This document shows, one piece after another, positions 45,664 to 54,148 of a stretch of 64,000 nt of DNA. The DNA comes from Methylotuvimicrobium sp. KM2 (lineage in GTDB: Bacteria; Pseudomonadota; Gammaproteobacteria; Methylococcales; Methylomonadaceae). The stretch is taken from the NCBI RefSeq assembly GCF_038051925.1, contig NZ_CP150634.1:1798001-1862000 (forward strand). The letters are read 5' to 3'. The notes under the pieces are model-generated. The model did no database searches. It was not told where the DNA came from and worked only from the letters and a program-made list of their open reading frames with translations. Both the position numbers and the translations under genes were made by a program. Numbering within the stretch: position 1 is the stretch's first letter; each line of letters begins with the position of its first letter.

Positions 45664-46240
45664 TTTAGTAGAAAAGATAACCGTTTCAACTGCTAACGCG
45701 AACATAGCCAAATAAAACAGGGAAGCGCTGGTTGCGATGGCAGAAATCATGCCGGCAAGCAACGGAATGAGAGGCTTATTGTTGTAGATGCGCGATGATA
45801 TTAGCGTGGCGAATAGCAAAATAAAAGTCAGGAGGTTTTCTAAGGGTTTGCTCAGTTAGATCAAATTAAAACCTTGCAAACCCGAGTTAAGTACTTGCGC
45901 ATAAAGCTCGATGCCATTCATGGGTTCCGATTGACCCGATAAAGGTGTTGGAAACCTTGTGGCCAAACCGGCAGCCGAAGCTCCTCAAGACAATCTTATT
46001 TTCCAGAGACAAGTCGGTTGTTTTCTCTTGAAGGACATCGAGATAAGAAATTTTTTGAAACTCGCTGTTAACGGCAAAGGGAATCAAAACGCGTTGATTG
46101 CGCCACCAAAGGTTCGAACGGGAAGGATGCATGTTGGGACGGCTTTCGCCTTGCCATTTCAATTTATGGTTTTTGGAAAAGATAGATTTAAAAACAAGCA
46201 TAAAAAAACTTCTACAAAAGTAGCCAAGGGGTCGTGACTT
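45664..46240 (-). pseudogene. relic of a second CHASE2 gene
   Basis: On the minus strand, WWRNQRVLIPFAVNSEFQK and SYLDVLQEKTTDLSLENKI (about 46110-46000) match the CHASE2 part of the gene at 40514 (WQRSEPVAIPF, SYVDALSDDR). After a frame change near 45985 the match goes on: GLATRFPTPLSGQSEPMNG, IELYAQVLNSGLQGFNLI. Then, past a TAA (about 45856), hydrophobic segments like the CHASE2 membrane region run to a stop at 45664. PAS, GGDEF and EAL are lost, and the N-terminal part stops at the group II intron. Confidence 0.75.
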
Positions 46241-46781
46241 TTGCAAATACGTGCTTGAATAAACGAGACTTGATGCAAATTACAAGACTTGACCGTTCGC
46301 AGTAACAGCAGTAAATCTAGCGGGTTAAAGTCCCGTCCAAGGAATTGTCCGTACGCCTTGGTAGTATGAGGAAGCGGCATCGTGGTAACACGGTGTCGTA
46401 AGTTTCCAAACAGCAAGAGAGCAGGCCGTAACGCAAGTGAACCTACACGTAGCCTCGTAAACGAATTGGAGGAGCCGACCCTGTGGTCAGAAGGGGAAGG
46501 CCGTTGGATGGATACTGAAATAACGGAAGTGGTATCCGTCGACTTCCGGGGTAGCAGGGTCGGCATGTTCTTGAAGATTCATTGCCCAGTGCTGGAGACC
46601 CGTTGCGGCGGTGGGGAGGCCATCGACTATTGCGTATAAGGAAACGAAGGCGCAATAGGCCGTAACGGGAGTCGGAGGGGTTCATAGTACCGATGGAAGT
46701 CTAGGGACAACATAACCCAGACCGAGGGAAGGGACCCTGCTTTGTTCATGTAACCGAAGAGTGGAGGAAAAGGGGATTGCC

Positions 46782-48141
46782 ATGTTGCTAATAACCCCTG
46801 ATGAAATCAGGACACTACAGAGGAAGCTCTATACCAAGGCCAAGCAAGAACCGGCCTATCGCTTCTATGCGCTCTATGACAAGGTGTGGCGGGCAGACAT
46901 CCTCATGTTTGCTTACCGCCTTGTCCGTGCTAACAAAGGAAGTCCCGGCGTTGACGGAGTGAACTTCGAGGACATAGAGCAGAAGATAGGGATAGACCAG
47001 TTTTTGTCGGAATTAGCTCAAGACCTGAAAGACAAGACTTATCACCCAAGTCCGGTACGGCGCGTCATGATTCCCAAAGCGGACGGCAGTCAGCGCCCGC
47101 TGGGCATTCCGACGATCCGCGACCGGGTAGCCCAGATGGCGGTAAAACTCGTCATTGAACCGATATTTGAAGCGGATTTCTGCCCGAACTCCTACGGATT
47201 TCTGCCCGAACTCCTACGGATTTCGGCCAAAGAAATCGGCCCACGACGCGGTTGATGAAATAGCGGAAGCGCTACATCAGGGCTATACCCAAGTGATTGA
47301 TGCCGATCTGTCGAAATACTTCGATAGCATCCCTCACGCCAAACTGCTGGCCGTTATTGCCGAGCGCATTGTTGATGGTGCGATATTGCACGTCATCAAG
47401 CTATGGCTCAAAGCACCGGTCATCGAAGAGGATAAGGACGGCACCAAGAAGCATATGGGCGGCGGCAAAGCAAACAGCAAGGGCACGCCGCAAGGTGGAG
47501 TCATTTCACCGTTGCTATCGAACTGCTACCTGCATTTACTTGACCGGATATGGGAGAAACATCAGCTACGATGGAAGTTAAAGGCGCGCATCGTCCGTTA
47601 TGCGGATGATTTTGTCGTGCTGTGTGCAGGTGCAGTTGATGCACCATTGGCCGCGGTACGGCATGTGCTGGATCGTCTTGATCTTGAGTTGAATGATACC
47701 AAAACCCGCATAGTTGATGCCAGAGAGGAAAGTTTTAACTTCTTGGGTTTTTCAATCAGGGTGAGCAAGGGATTGAAGTCGGGCAAAAGTTATCCGCATG
47801 TCTGCCCGGCACCGAAATCGCTTGCGAAAATCAAAGACCGTATAACGCAATTGACCGCACGGGAGCGTACGCCGATACCGTTGGAAGATATTATAGGAAG
47901 CATGAACGCCAGCCTTCGCGGCTGGTCGGGTTACTTTCACTATCGCAATTCCAATGGCGTACTGGAAAAGGTGAAGACGCATGCTGAAGAACGTCTGCGA
48001 AAGCACCTCATGAAGCGGCACAAGGTCAAAGACCGTGGGATCGGCCTCGGTCGTTTCCCAAGCCAGCAGTTATATGCGAGATACGGGTTATACAAGGTTC
48101 CGACAAAGGCGGGCTGGAAAACAGCGCATGCCGTGGTGTGA
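46782..48141 (+). pseudogene. ltrA: group II intron reverse transcriptase/maturase, frameshifted
   Basis: ATG 46782 follows AAGGGG. The first frame (to 47255) carries RT0-RT2 (VRANKGSPGVDGVNFEDIE; PLGIPTIRDRVAQMAVKLV). The second (from about 47200 to 48141) carries RT3-RT7 (DADLSKYFDSIPH, GTPQGGVISPLLSNCYL, catalytic VRYADDFVVLC) and the maturase X domain (LRGWSGYFHY). They are out of phase because a 22-bp unit is duplicated at 47175-47218. Removing one copy gives FCPNSYGFRPKKSAHDAVDE and one protein of about 445 residues. No En (HNH) domain is seen. As it stands the intron cannot make its maturase. Confidence 0.9.
47175..47218 (+). repeat. 22-bp tandem duplication in the reverse transcriptase
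   Basis: The unit beginning GATTTCTGCCCGAACTCC and ending TACG occurs twice in perfect tandem (47175-47196 and 47197-47218). Its length is not a multiple of three, so it shifts the frame. Confidence 0.95.
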
Positions 48142-48302
48142 AGAACATCGGAAAGCCGTGTGCGTTAATAGCGCATGCACGGTTTGATGAGGGAGGACAG
48201 GAGAAACTAACTATGATAAAGCTAATGAGGCACCGCCAGACGAAAGGGGCGGAAACAGATAGGCCATGTCTACGGAAAGTGAAATCCTGTTCTCTACTCT
48301 AC

Positions 48303-48758
48303 CCTATTCAGTATCCGATCGAGTTTTATAACGATGCAGGGCGTGAGCAAGAAGCCGAGCCATTTTACGAGCGCTTGGAAAATTAGGAATATCTGCGTAA
48401 TTCCGCGCAGGAAGAGCGATCGTTGATTCTGGAATCCGACGAATTTATTCCTCACGGCCTAGACCCCGACATCGTCGCCGATTTTGTCGGCTATTTCGAT
48501 CGGCACCCGGTCATTGCGAAGGTGTATCTGGTGCAAAAATCGGTGAAATACACGCCGGAATATCCTTGCTATGTGATCGCTTACCGAATCAAACCGAAAT
48601 TTTGGCAGACGCAGGCAAAAGTCGATGAGCAAGTTTCATCGTTCATCGATAACTCCGGTTTGTCGCAAGACTATATGTTCATCTCCGCCGACTCGGTGAA
48701 AAGATTGGAATCCAAGCTGAAAAAAGTCGAAGGTTCCGATGTTTATCGCAGAAAATAA
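48303..48758 (+). pseudogene. SseB-like C-terminal remnant
   Basis: One frame runs from the intron end through PIQYPIEFYNDAGREQEAEP, FYERLEN, a TAG at 48384-48386, EYLRNSAQEERSLILESDEF and then a domain (PDIVADFVGYFDRHPVIAKV, YLVQKSVKYTPEYPCYVIAY) to 48758. The last part resembles the C-terminal domain of enhanced-serine-sensitivity protein SseB. The N-terminal domain is missing and an in-frame stop splits the rest. A fragment starting with TTG at 48423 could be translated, but I regard this as a remnant. The SseB assignment is from pattern only. Confidence 0.5.
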
Positions 48759-48829
48759 CCTAACGATCATGAAGTTACTCATCACACCGGATAATGAAAG
48801 TAATCAGAGAGGGTGCGGTTATTCGCCAG

Positions 48830-48902
48830 ACAATCGGTAACCGGCGCTTTTGTAGTGAGCGTAACGAACGAAAAATGCGTCCGTGTTTACGGCCTTGCTA
48901 TG
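48830..48902 (-). repeat. degenerate attC-like site at the left end of the array
   Basis: CGGTAACCGGCGCTTTT and AAAATGCGTCCGTGTTTACG can fold on each other, as in the attC at 50297-50354 (CCGGCGCC...GGCGTCCGTG). The core sites GTTRRRY and RYYYAAC are eroded. It directly follows the stop of the antitoxin gene and probably marks the end of the cassette array. Confidence 0.5.
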
Positions 48903-49173
48903 CATTTTTATCTACTAGCCGACCCGTTACATATTTATGTAGGACACTAGATATTAATGTTTGATATGGCAAACCTTCAATCAGAGCTTTTTCCTGCAAC
49001 AACTCTAAATCCAATTCTGACATTCGAATATTTACACGCTTGTCTTTCCTGAAGGTGTTTTTTGCTGCTGCCTTATATTTATTAATTTCATCAGGGCTTG
49101 CAACTGAAACCCACTCATCAGCTTCATATGACTGAAGTAGTTCCTTCTCTTCCCGGGATAACTTATTCATCAT
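48898..49173 (-). CDS. BrnA/CopG-like antitoxin
   Basis: A 91-residue protein (ATG 49173, or ATG 49170, which is better spaced behind GAGG). The N-terminal half is charged (LSREEKELLQSYEADEW); the C-terminal half looks like a ribbon-helix-helix DNA-binding unit (KDKRVNIRMSELDLELLQEKALIEGLP). It overlaps the toxin gene before it by 11 bp, in the toxin-first order used by BrnT/BrnA modules. It should bind and neutralise the toxin and repress the pair. First (leftmost) cassette of the array. Confidence 0.75.
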   Translation of the reverse strand: MMNKLSREEKELLQSYEADEWVSVASPDEINKYKAAAKNTFRKDKRVNIRMSELDLELLQEKALIEGLPYQTLISSVLHKYVTGRLVDKNA

Positions 49174-49444
49174 TCACCTCAATATATTTCTTTGTGGCCT
49201 TCCTGCTTGGAATGATGGTTTTCAGGAAGAACTCTGTTTCGTTTTCAACGAATGGCACAAGGTAGGCATAGTTTTCGATGTTGACTATGAACATACGCTG
49301 CTTCGGATATTTTGCAGGATTCGGGTGCTTCACTACATCCAAAAGCCCTTCATTCTCAATGTGATAGATAATTCTCTCGAACGATATACCCCGTTCCCGA
49401 ATTAACTGCTCATTCTTCTCTGAGTTCCAAGCGAAGTGATTCAT
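49163..49444 (-). CDS. BrnT-like ribonuclease toxin
   Basis: A 93-residue protein with the BrnT/DUF497 layout: FAWNSEKNEQLIRERGISFE at the start (compare W-x5-N-x7-H/R-G-I-S-F), then strands QRMFIVNIENYAYLVPFVEN and IIPSRKATKKYIE at the end. BrnT toxins are small RelE-fold ribonucleases that stop translation under stress. The antitoxin follows with overlap. Toxin-antitoxin pairs are common in sedentary cassette arrays and help to keep them. Confidence 0.7.
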   Translation of the reverse strand: MNHFAWNSEKNEQLIRERGISFERIIYHIENEGLLDVVKHPNPAKYPKQRMFIVNIENYAYLVPFVENETEFFLKTIIPSRKATKKYIEVNDE

Positions 49445-49492
49445 GCTTAAAATTTAGCACAACGTGTGCCTATTGCAATCATTTTGTTGCAT

Positions 49493-49639
49493 AATCGCGG
49501 CTCTCACCAGCGGGGTGGGCGGCAAGCTGTAAGCTTGACGGCTGCGCAGTCTGGTGAAGTGCCTTGTTCCGGCGCAAGGCGCGACGGGACAAGGCCGAAC
49601 GAAGTGAGCGCCGCGATTCCCGGCGGCGAAGCCGCCGGG
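49493..49639 (-). repeat. attC-embedded palindromic element, copy 1
   Basis: A 147-bp sequence from AATCGCGGCTCTCACCAGCG to GCCGCCGGG. Its left arm (AATCGCGGCTCTCAC) is complementary, with one change, to GTGAGCGCCGCGATT, and a second short hairpin (CCCGGCGGC/GCCGCCGGG) closes the right side. It is about 90 percent identical to 50152-50296 and lies against the AACGCC side of an attC. Confidence 0.8.
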
Positions 49640-49703
49640 AACGCCGCAATTCACCGGCGCGTAGCGAAGCGGAGCGTCCGAGTGAAATTGCCTTGTTAGG
49701 CCA
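49640..49703 (-). repeat. attC site behind the NTF2-like gene
   Basis: On the minus strand it starts GCCTAACAAGGCAATTTCAC and ends GGTGAATTGCGGCGTT, a typical short attC with pairing arms around GGACGCTCCGCTTC. The final AGGC of the core is displaced by the palindromic element. Confidence 0.75.
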
Positions 49704-49719
49704 GTAGTTCGCTACGAAG

Positions 49720-50133
49720 CTATTGAAGCTCATCGGGTTTTCCGCTGACTGAAATCATTTGCCAAGCGCCATCCATTTTAAGATATACCTCGCTCCATTT
49801 CCCGGTAACCTTCAACGCTTCACCGCCCTTCGGGATGACAGTTGCCGTGTATGTATAGTGCGCTACACCTACCCGACCATCATAAACCTGAACGCTCAAT
49901 GGCTGTAGTTCATACTTTTGTAGTTCCGGCGAATTATCTGTTACTGAATTAACCGCCGCTTCTCGATCGTGAGGGAGCGGTGAACTCATATCCCAACCTA
50001 TATAGCGCGGATGAAGGGTGGAGCGAATTTGATTCTTATTGCGATTCATCGACAACGCCCAAAGAGCAAGAACTCTCTCCCAAAGTTCGCTTTGTTCTGG
50101 TGAGAACTCATTTATGCGGATATAGTTCGACAT
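49720..50133 (-). CDS. NTF2-like (SnoaL/DUF4440) protein
   Basis: A 137-residue protein starting at ATG 50133 behind AAGGAAG. It has the alpha-helix plus curved sheet pattern of NTF2-like folds: SELWERVLALWALSMNRNKN, STLHPRYIGWD, YDGRVGVAHYTYTATVI, GKWSEVYLKMDGAWQMISVS. Such proteins serve as enzymes, immunity proteins or binding domains; nothing here fixes a role. It forms a one-gene cassette followed by an attC. Confidence 0.65.
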   Translation of the reverse strand: MSNYIRINEFSPEQSELWERVLALWALSMNRNKNQIRSTLHPRYIGWDMSSPLPHDREAAVNSVTDNSPELQKYELQPLSVQVYDGRVGVAHYTYTATVIPKGGEALKVTGKWSEVYLKMDGAWQMISVSGKPDELQ

Positions 50134-50151
50134 TATCTTCCTTAATGGCCT

Positions 50152-50296
50152 AATCGCGGCGCTCACCAGCGGAGCGGGCGGCAAGCTGTATGCTTGACGG
50201 CAGGTCCGTCTGGTGAAGCGCCTTGTTCCGGCGCAAGGCGACGGGACAAGGCCGAACGAAGTGAGCGCCGCGATTCCCGGCGGCGAAGCCGCCGGG
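50152..50296 (-). repeat. attC-embedded palindromic element, copy 2
   Basis: AATCGCGGCGCTCAC (50152-50166) is the exact complement of GTGAGCGCCGCGATT (50261-50275), and CCCGGCGGC/GCCGCCGGG (50276-50296) forms an adjoining hairpin. It lies exactly between GGCCT and AACGCCTGAGC. Joining the two restores GCCTAAC, the canonical attC core. Confidence 0.85.
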
Positions 50297-50354
50297 AACG
50301 CCTGAGCTAACCGGCGCCAGCGAAGCTGGCGTCCGTGTTCAGCGATTTGTTAGC
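50297..50354 (-). repeat. attC site behind the dioxygenase gene
   Basis: In plus orientation it is AACGCCTGAGCTAACCGGCG ... TGGCGTCCGTG ... GATTTGTTAGC. The arms CGCCAGC and GCTGGCG pair. Its outer GCCT is separated by the palindromic element at 50152-50296. Confidence 0.75.
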
Positions 50355-50361
50355 AGTCGGC

Positions 50362-51159
50362 TCACCACACATACATACTGGACTCTTTGTTCATAACCCT
50401 AAGATTGATCGCTTCCGCTGGCTGCCCGGCAGCAGCGCCGAAACACACATGAAGCGGCAACAGGTGCTCCTCTCGCGGATGGCAATACCTTGCTCCAGGG
50501 GCATCGGACCAGCGAATTAGTTTTTGTCGCCGTTGCGCTGCTGAATAGGTTGAATTACAGCATGAATCGCCTAACCACTGCTCAAAATCGCGATTGGACT
50601 GGGATGATTCAACGGTCTCTGGGGCAAAGAAAGCTTTCAAATTATGGAATGAAAACCCCGAACCAATGAGCAATACGTTTTCACGCTCCAAGTCTCGTAA
50701 TGCCTCACCGACAGCTATGTGGCTTTCAGGATCTAGCGAGCTCAACAAAGACAGTTGGACACAGGGAATATCTGCCTCGGGGTACATGATCTTAAGCGGC
50801 ACGAAAACACCATGATCTAACCCTCGCTCTTGATCCATGTTCACATCAATCCCAGCGGATTCAATCAACCTATGTAGCTCGCCAGCTAATGACGGCTCGC
50901 CTTGGCAAGGATATGTAATGGAATACGATTCTTCGGGAAAGCCGTAATAATCGTAGATCAGCACAGGGTTTTCAGTTGCCGTGATGGTTGGGACTCTCTC
51001 TTCCCAATGAGCGCTGACCACGACAACGGCCTCTGGGCGACCTAGCCTTGCACCCAATATCTCCAAGGAAGTCACCATTTCACTATGGCCAGGATCACCT
51101 AAAAGCGGCATGGGACCACCACCATGAGAAATAAATACGGGCTGAATTCGACTTGGCAT
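50362..51159 (-). CDS. DODA-type extradiol dioxygenase
   Basis: A 265-residue protein of the LigB/DODA family of iron or zinc enzymes (YgiD/4,5-DOPA dioxygenase type). Metal-ligand and active-site His residues are visible: FISHGGGPMPLL near 12, VVSAHWEE near 51, RGLDHGVFVPLKIMYP near 115 and HPREEHLLPLHVCFGAA near 228. The family cleaves catechol rings or related substrates. It is cassette-borne, with attC sites on both sides, and no aromatic-degradation gene is near, so it acts alone or on a host metabolite. Confidence 0.85.
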   Translation of the reverse strand: MPSRIQPVFISHGGGPMPLLGDPGHSEMVTSLEILGARLGRPEAVVVVSAHWEERVPTITATENPVLIYDYYGFPEESYSITYPCQGEPSLAGELHRLIESAGIDVNMDQERGLDHGVFVPLKIMYPEADIPCVQLSLLSSLDPESHIAVGEALRDLERENVLLIGSGFSFHNLKAFFAPETVESSQSNRDFEQWLGDSCCNSTYSAAQRRQKLIRWSDAPGARYCHPREEHLLPLHVCFGAAAGQPAEAINLRVMNKESSMYVW

Positions 51160-51174
51160 TTTCTTTCTCCCGAC

Positions 51175-51273
51175 TGCTAACGCTTTGCTAATGGGCTGCC
51201 GCAGCGCAGCGTAGGCAGTCCCGTGGAGGCCACGCCGTTTGTGGCCGGAACGAAATTTAGCAAATTGTTAGGC
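51175..51273 (-). repeat. attC site between the dioxygenase and lipoprotein genes
   Basis: On the minus strand it reads GCCTAACAATTTGCTAAAT to ATTAGCAAAGCGTTAGC, with central stems (GGCTGCCGCAGCGCAGCGTAGGCAG). Both core sites (GCCTAAC, GTTAGC) are present; about 99 bp. Confidence 0.85.
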
Positions 51274-51278
51274 AAATT

Positions 51279-51623
51279 CTAGTAGGATACAGTCCAGCTT
51301 CCGTTATTTGTGACTACATCAACCTGAGCTGCCTCGCACGGCCCAGAAAATGAAACTGATACCGACTCCCCAAATTTCAATTGTTTTGGCAAGATGGGCT
51401 TTCCATTAAAGATATTTTTATTTTCGATCTTGCAGTTACCTCTATTAACTATAATGTCTTCAACAGTAACTTCATCGCTAATTGCTTTCACTTTCACTTG
51501 AACATAGTTAATTCCGAAAAGCTGATTGACCTTGTCGTAAGTTTCAATGTCGACATTAGGTTCTGACTTCCCACATCCAATTAGCAATCCGGTTAAAGCG
51601 AAAATCACTACCATTTTTTTCAT
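51279..51623 (-). CDS. small lipoprotein, function unknown
   Basis: A 114-residue protein with a lipoprotein signal (MKKMVVIFALTGLLIGCGKS; Cys 17 in the lipobox LLIGC). The mature 98 residues are polar with two to three beta strands and two Cys (NRGNCKIENK, SGPCEAAQV) that may form a disulfide. Ser after Gly-Lys at +2/+3 suggests an outer-membrane or periplasm-facing anchor. I do not recognise the family. It is a single-gene cassette. Confidence 0.7.
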   Translation of the reverse strand: MKKMVVIFALTGLLIGCGKSEPNVDIETYDKVNQLFGINYVQVKVKAISDEVTVEDIIVNRGNCKIENKNIFNGKPILPKQLKFGESVSVSFSGPCEAAQVDVVTNNGSWTVSY

Positions 51624-51661
51624 TTAGTTTCTCCGTTTGAAATTTGCGTGACTATTGTCAC

Positions 51662-51750
51662 TGCCTAACGTTTGGTTAAGGGGCGGGCTTTAGCCCGTCC
51701 CAGCGAGCGCAGTGAGCGATTTGAACCAGTTGTTGAACCAGTTGTTGGAC
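51662..51750 (-). repeat. attC site next to the IS91-type element
   Basis: In plus orientation GCCTAACGTTTGGTTAAGGG, the stem GGCGGGCTTTAGCCCGTCC, then GAACCAGTTGTTGGAC. Both cores (GCCTAAC, GTTGGAC) fit. A 12-bp GAACCAGTTGTT unit is doubled inside it. Confidence 0.75.
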
Positions 51751-51861
51751 GAAGCCGCTAACGCGGAGAAAAGCCGTGCCGCTTGATTGACGATAAAATG
51801 TAACCTCACGCCCTCATTATACGAGGGAACATTCCACGACGAATCATGAGGTTACACAGCT

Positions 51862-52769
51862 ATGACAGCATCATCCGCGTTCGATTTCAAGCAAAACTAT
51901 CAAACTCATCTCAAACACCTGAAACTCAAAGGGCTTCAGCCGAAGACGGTCGAGGCCTATTCCCGGGCCATTCGGCGCATCGGCACGTATTTCGATGAAC
52001 AAATCCATGATTTATCCGAAGCGCAATTGCTCGAGTATTTCTCCGATTTGCTGGCATCCCATTCTTGGAGTTCCGTGAAGCTGGATCTCTACGGGCTCAA
52101 GTTCTATTATCAACATGTGCTGCGCAAGCCTTGGGCGCATTTGGATTTAATCAAGCCGCCGAAGGGTCAGCGCTTGCCGGATATCGTCACGGTTGCAGAA
52201 GCGCAGCGTTTGTTTATGGTAACCCGCTCGGTAAGTTACCGGGTGTTCTTTTTCACGCTCTATAGTCTGGGATTGCGCCTCGGTGAAGGCTTGCGGCTTC
52301 AGGTAGGCGATATCGATGCTGAGCGGCAGCGTGTCCATATTCGGGATGCCAAAGGCAACAAGGACCGCTTGGTACCGCTGCCGGAAACGACATTGGTTTT
52401 ACTGCGCCGCTTTTGGCAAGTGCACCGCAATCCGGTGTTGCTGTTTCCCAGTCGCCAAGGTGGTCCGAAGTCGGCGCATGCGGCCACTACCCCACTCGAT
52501 CGTGGCGGCGTGCAAGTGACTTTGCGTAAAGTCGCCGAGGAATGCGGTCTAAAAAAAAGATCACTCCGCACTGTTTACGTCACAGCTATGCCACACACCT
52601 GATTGAAGCCGGCGTCGACCTGCTTGAAGTTCAAAAAATTCTCGGTCATCACAGTATTCTGACTACCGCACGTTATACGCACTTGACCGACGATACCGAC
52701 CGCAATGCCGGTCAACTCATCAATGCCTTGATGGACGGCTTTGTTATCGACTGGGGGAAAGTCCAATGA
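51862..52769 (+). pseudogene. tyrosine recombinase of the IS91-type element, frameshifted at A8
   Basis: Residues 1-90 form a SAM-like N-terminal domain (LKLKGLQPKTVEAYSRAIRR); the catalytic domain begins at about 110 with Arg in YSLGLRLGEGLRL. At eight A residues (52551-52558) the frame breaks. The next frame gives [35 protein letters not shown] with the HxxR, His and Tyr of the active site, ending at 52769. One extra A would restore about 302 residues. This may be a real mutation or a programmed slippage site. It is a Xer-like recombinase and lacks the IntI-specific insertion, so it is not the integron integrase. Confidence 0.85.
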
Positions 52770-53911
52770 TTCTTCTCTCATCCATTATTTCGACCTTCGA
52801 AGCCGAGTTGCGGGAACAGTACGCGGGTTCGCTCTTACCCAGCCATTTGAATGCGCTGGCCGCCATGAAACAGTGCCGCACCACGCACAGCCCCGTGATG
52901 CAAGCGCAATGCGAGGACTGCGTTCACCAAGACTTCATCCCGCACTCCTGCGGTCATCGCCACTGCCCGCATTGCCAACAGCACGAGAGCCAGCAATGGC
53001 TGGAGCGGCAACTCAAAAAACAGGTGCCGGCCGAGTATTTCCTCATCACCTTTACCCTACCGAAGGAGTTCAGAGTGCTGGCCTGGCAACAGCAACGCAC
53101 CCTGTACGATTTGATGATGCGCTGCAGTTGGGAGACGTTGAATACGTTTGCTCAAAACGATGCGCAATTAAAGGGTCGCGCCGGGGCGATCTCGGTGCTG
53201 CACACCCATTCTCGCCGGCTCGACTACCACCCGCATGTGCACGTCATCATGCCGGCCGCCGCCATCGATACCGAACGACGACTGTGGCGAACCAAGACCG
53301 GTAAGGGCCAAAGCAAAAAGCCCAACCCAAGTCAAAGCGGCACCGGCTATTTGTTCAATCACAAAGCCCTGGCCAAAGTGTTCCGCGCGAAACTGCTCGA
53401 CGCCATCAATCATGTAGGCTTGGCACTGCCGGAACGGTATCCCGAAACCTGGGTCGTCGACGTCAAGTCGGTCGGTAACGGCGACAAGGCGCTGGTTTAC
53501 CTGGGCCGTTATCTCTACAAAGGCGTCATCCAGGAAAAGGACATCATCGCCTGCAAAGACGGCCAGGTGACCTTTCGTTACCAAGACAGCAAGACGAAAC
53601 AGACACAAACCCGAACCCTACCCGGTGCCGAGTTCCTGTGGTTGATGCTGCGTCATATTTTACCGAAAGGCTTTCGGCGGACGCGCAACTTCGGTTTTTT
53701 GCATCCCAACAGCAAACGCTTGATCAGCTTGTTGCAACTGCTGCTCGGTGTGAATCCGAATCAGGACTTGGCTTGGCTGAAAAAACGCCCGGCACTGAAG
53801 TGCCCGTGCTGCGGCGGCGATATGCGCATCGTGAAAACGCGGATACCGAAGGTCTACGCTATCCCGTTAAGTCGATCAGACCATAATCCACAGGTCGCTT
53901 CGGTTATGTAG
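52766..53911 (+). CDS. IS91-family HUH transposase
   Basis: A 381-residue rolling-circle transposase. The N-terminal zinc finger is [19 protein letters not shown] followed by PHCQQHE. The HUH motif is [10 protein letters not shown] near 155, and the catalytic Tyr residues lie in [12 protein letters not shown] near 250. A C-terminal CxxC zinc site is [15 protein letters not shown]. The ATG overlaps the recombinase stop (ATGA), so the two are co-translated. The frame is complete, and the element may still move by its transposase. Confidence 0.93.
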   Translation: MILLSSIISTFEAELREQYAGSLLPSHLNALAAMKQCRTTHSPVMQAQCEDCVHQDFIPHSCGHRHCPHCQQHESQQWLERQLKKQVPAEYFLITFTLPKEFRVLAWQQQRTLYDLMMRCSWETLNTFAQNDAQLKGRAGAISVLHTHSRRLDYHPHVHVIMPAAAIDTERRLWRTKTGKGQSKKPNPSQSGTGYLFNHKALAKVFRAKLLDAINHVGLALPERYPETWVVDVKSVGNGDKALVYLGRYLYKGVIQEKDIIACKDGQVTFRYQDSKTKQTQTRTLPGAEFLWLMLRHILPKGFRRTRNFGFLHPNSKRLISLLQLLLGVNPNQDLAWLKKRPALKCPCCGGDMRIVKTRIPKVYAIPLSRSDHNPQVASVM

Positions 53912-54148
53912 ACGACCCGCACATTCTTCGGATGGGTCAGCATCGGCATTCGGCTGCCGAGGACATCGCGCGGCCCAAAATCAGGCTATAATGCGCCTAA
54001 AAGCGCTGTCTTTGCGCTTTTGTAGCGGCAAACGCAACGGTTTCAAGCTTATTGAGGTGTCGCCGCTCGCAAAAAGCCGCGGCACCTACAAAACGCCAAA
54101 AGCTATTTTCATATATAAAGCATCCAACCTACTCTGAGTCAACCGGGC
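53912..54148. other. right flank of the IS91-type element
   Basis: No gene is seen. Three hairpins follow the transposase: GCATTCGGCTGCC near 53952, AAAAGCGC...GCGCTTTT near 54000, and GTGTCGCCGC...GCCGCGGCAC near 54057. The element's 3' terminus must lie in this region. Confidence 0.5.

Larger units (their letters stand above)
46251..48303 (+). mobile_element. group II intron with broken maturase
   Basis: The 5' end GTGCTTGAAT (46251) is close to the GTGYG consensus, and about 530 nt of structured RNA precede the reverse-transcriptase gene. Domain V is recognisable at about 48153-48186 (AAGCCGTGTGCG, TTAATAG, CGCATGCACGGTTT). Domain VI would be the GGACAGGA (48195) / TCCTGTTC pairing that ends in CTCTACTCTAC near 48302, with about 90 nt inserted in its loop. 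The boundaries are approximate. The sequence to the left is a CHASE2 relic on the minus strand and to the right an SseB-like remnant, so the flanks do not form one exon pair. Confidence 0.75.
51795..54040 (+). mobile_element. IS91-type element with tyrosine recombinase gene
   Basis: It comprises a recombinase gene and a HUH transposase gene overlapping by 4 nt. An inverted repeat TGTAACCTCA/TGAGGTTACA (51799-51808, 51847-51856) lies before the first gene. A hairpin AAAAGCGC/GCGCTTTT near 54000-54022 follows the second. IS91 elements move by rolling circle and lack classical inverted ends, so both boundaries are approximate. The element lies between two attC sites, inside the cassette array. 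Confidence 0.75.

Noticed and set aside
51862..52769. Integron integrase IntI
   Set aside because: It is a Xer-like tyrosine recombinase overlapping an IS91-family transposase gene, and I do not see the IntI-specific insertion; therefore the array is treated as integrase-less.
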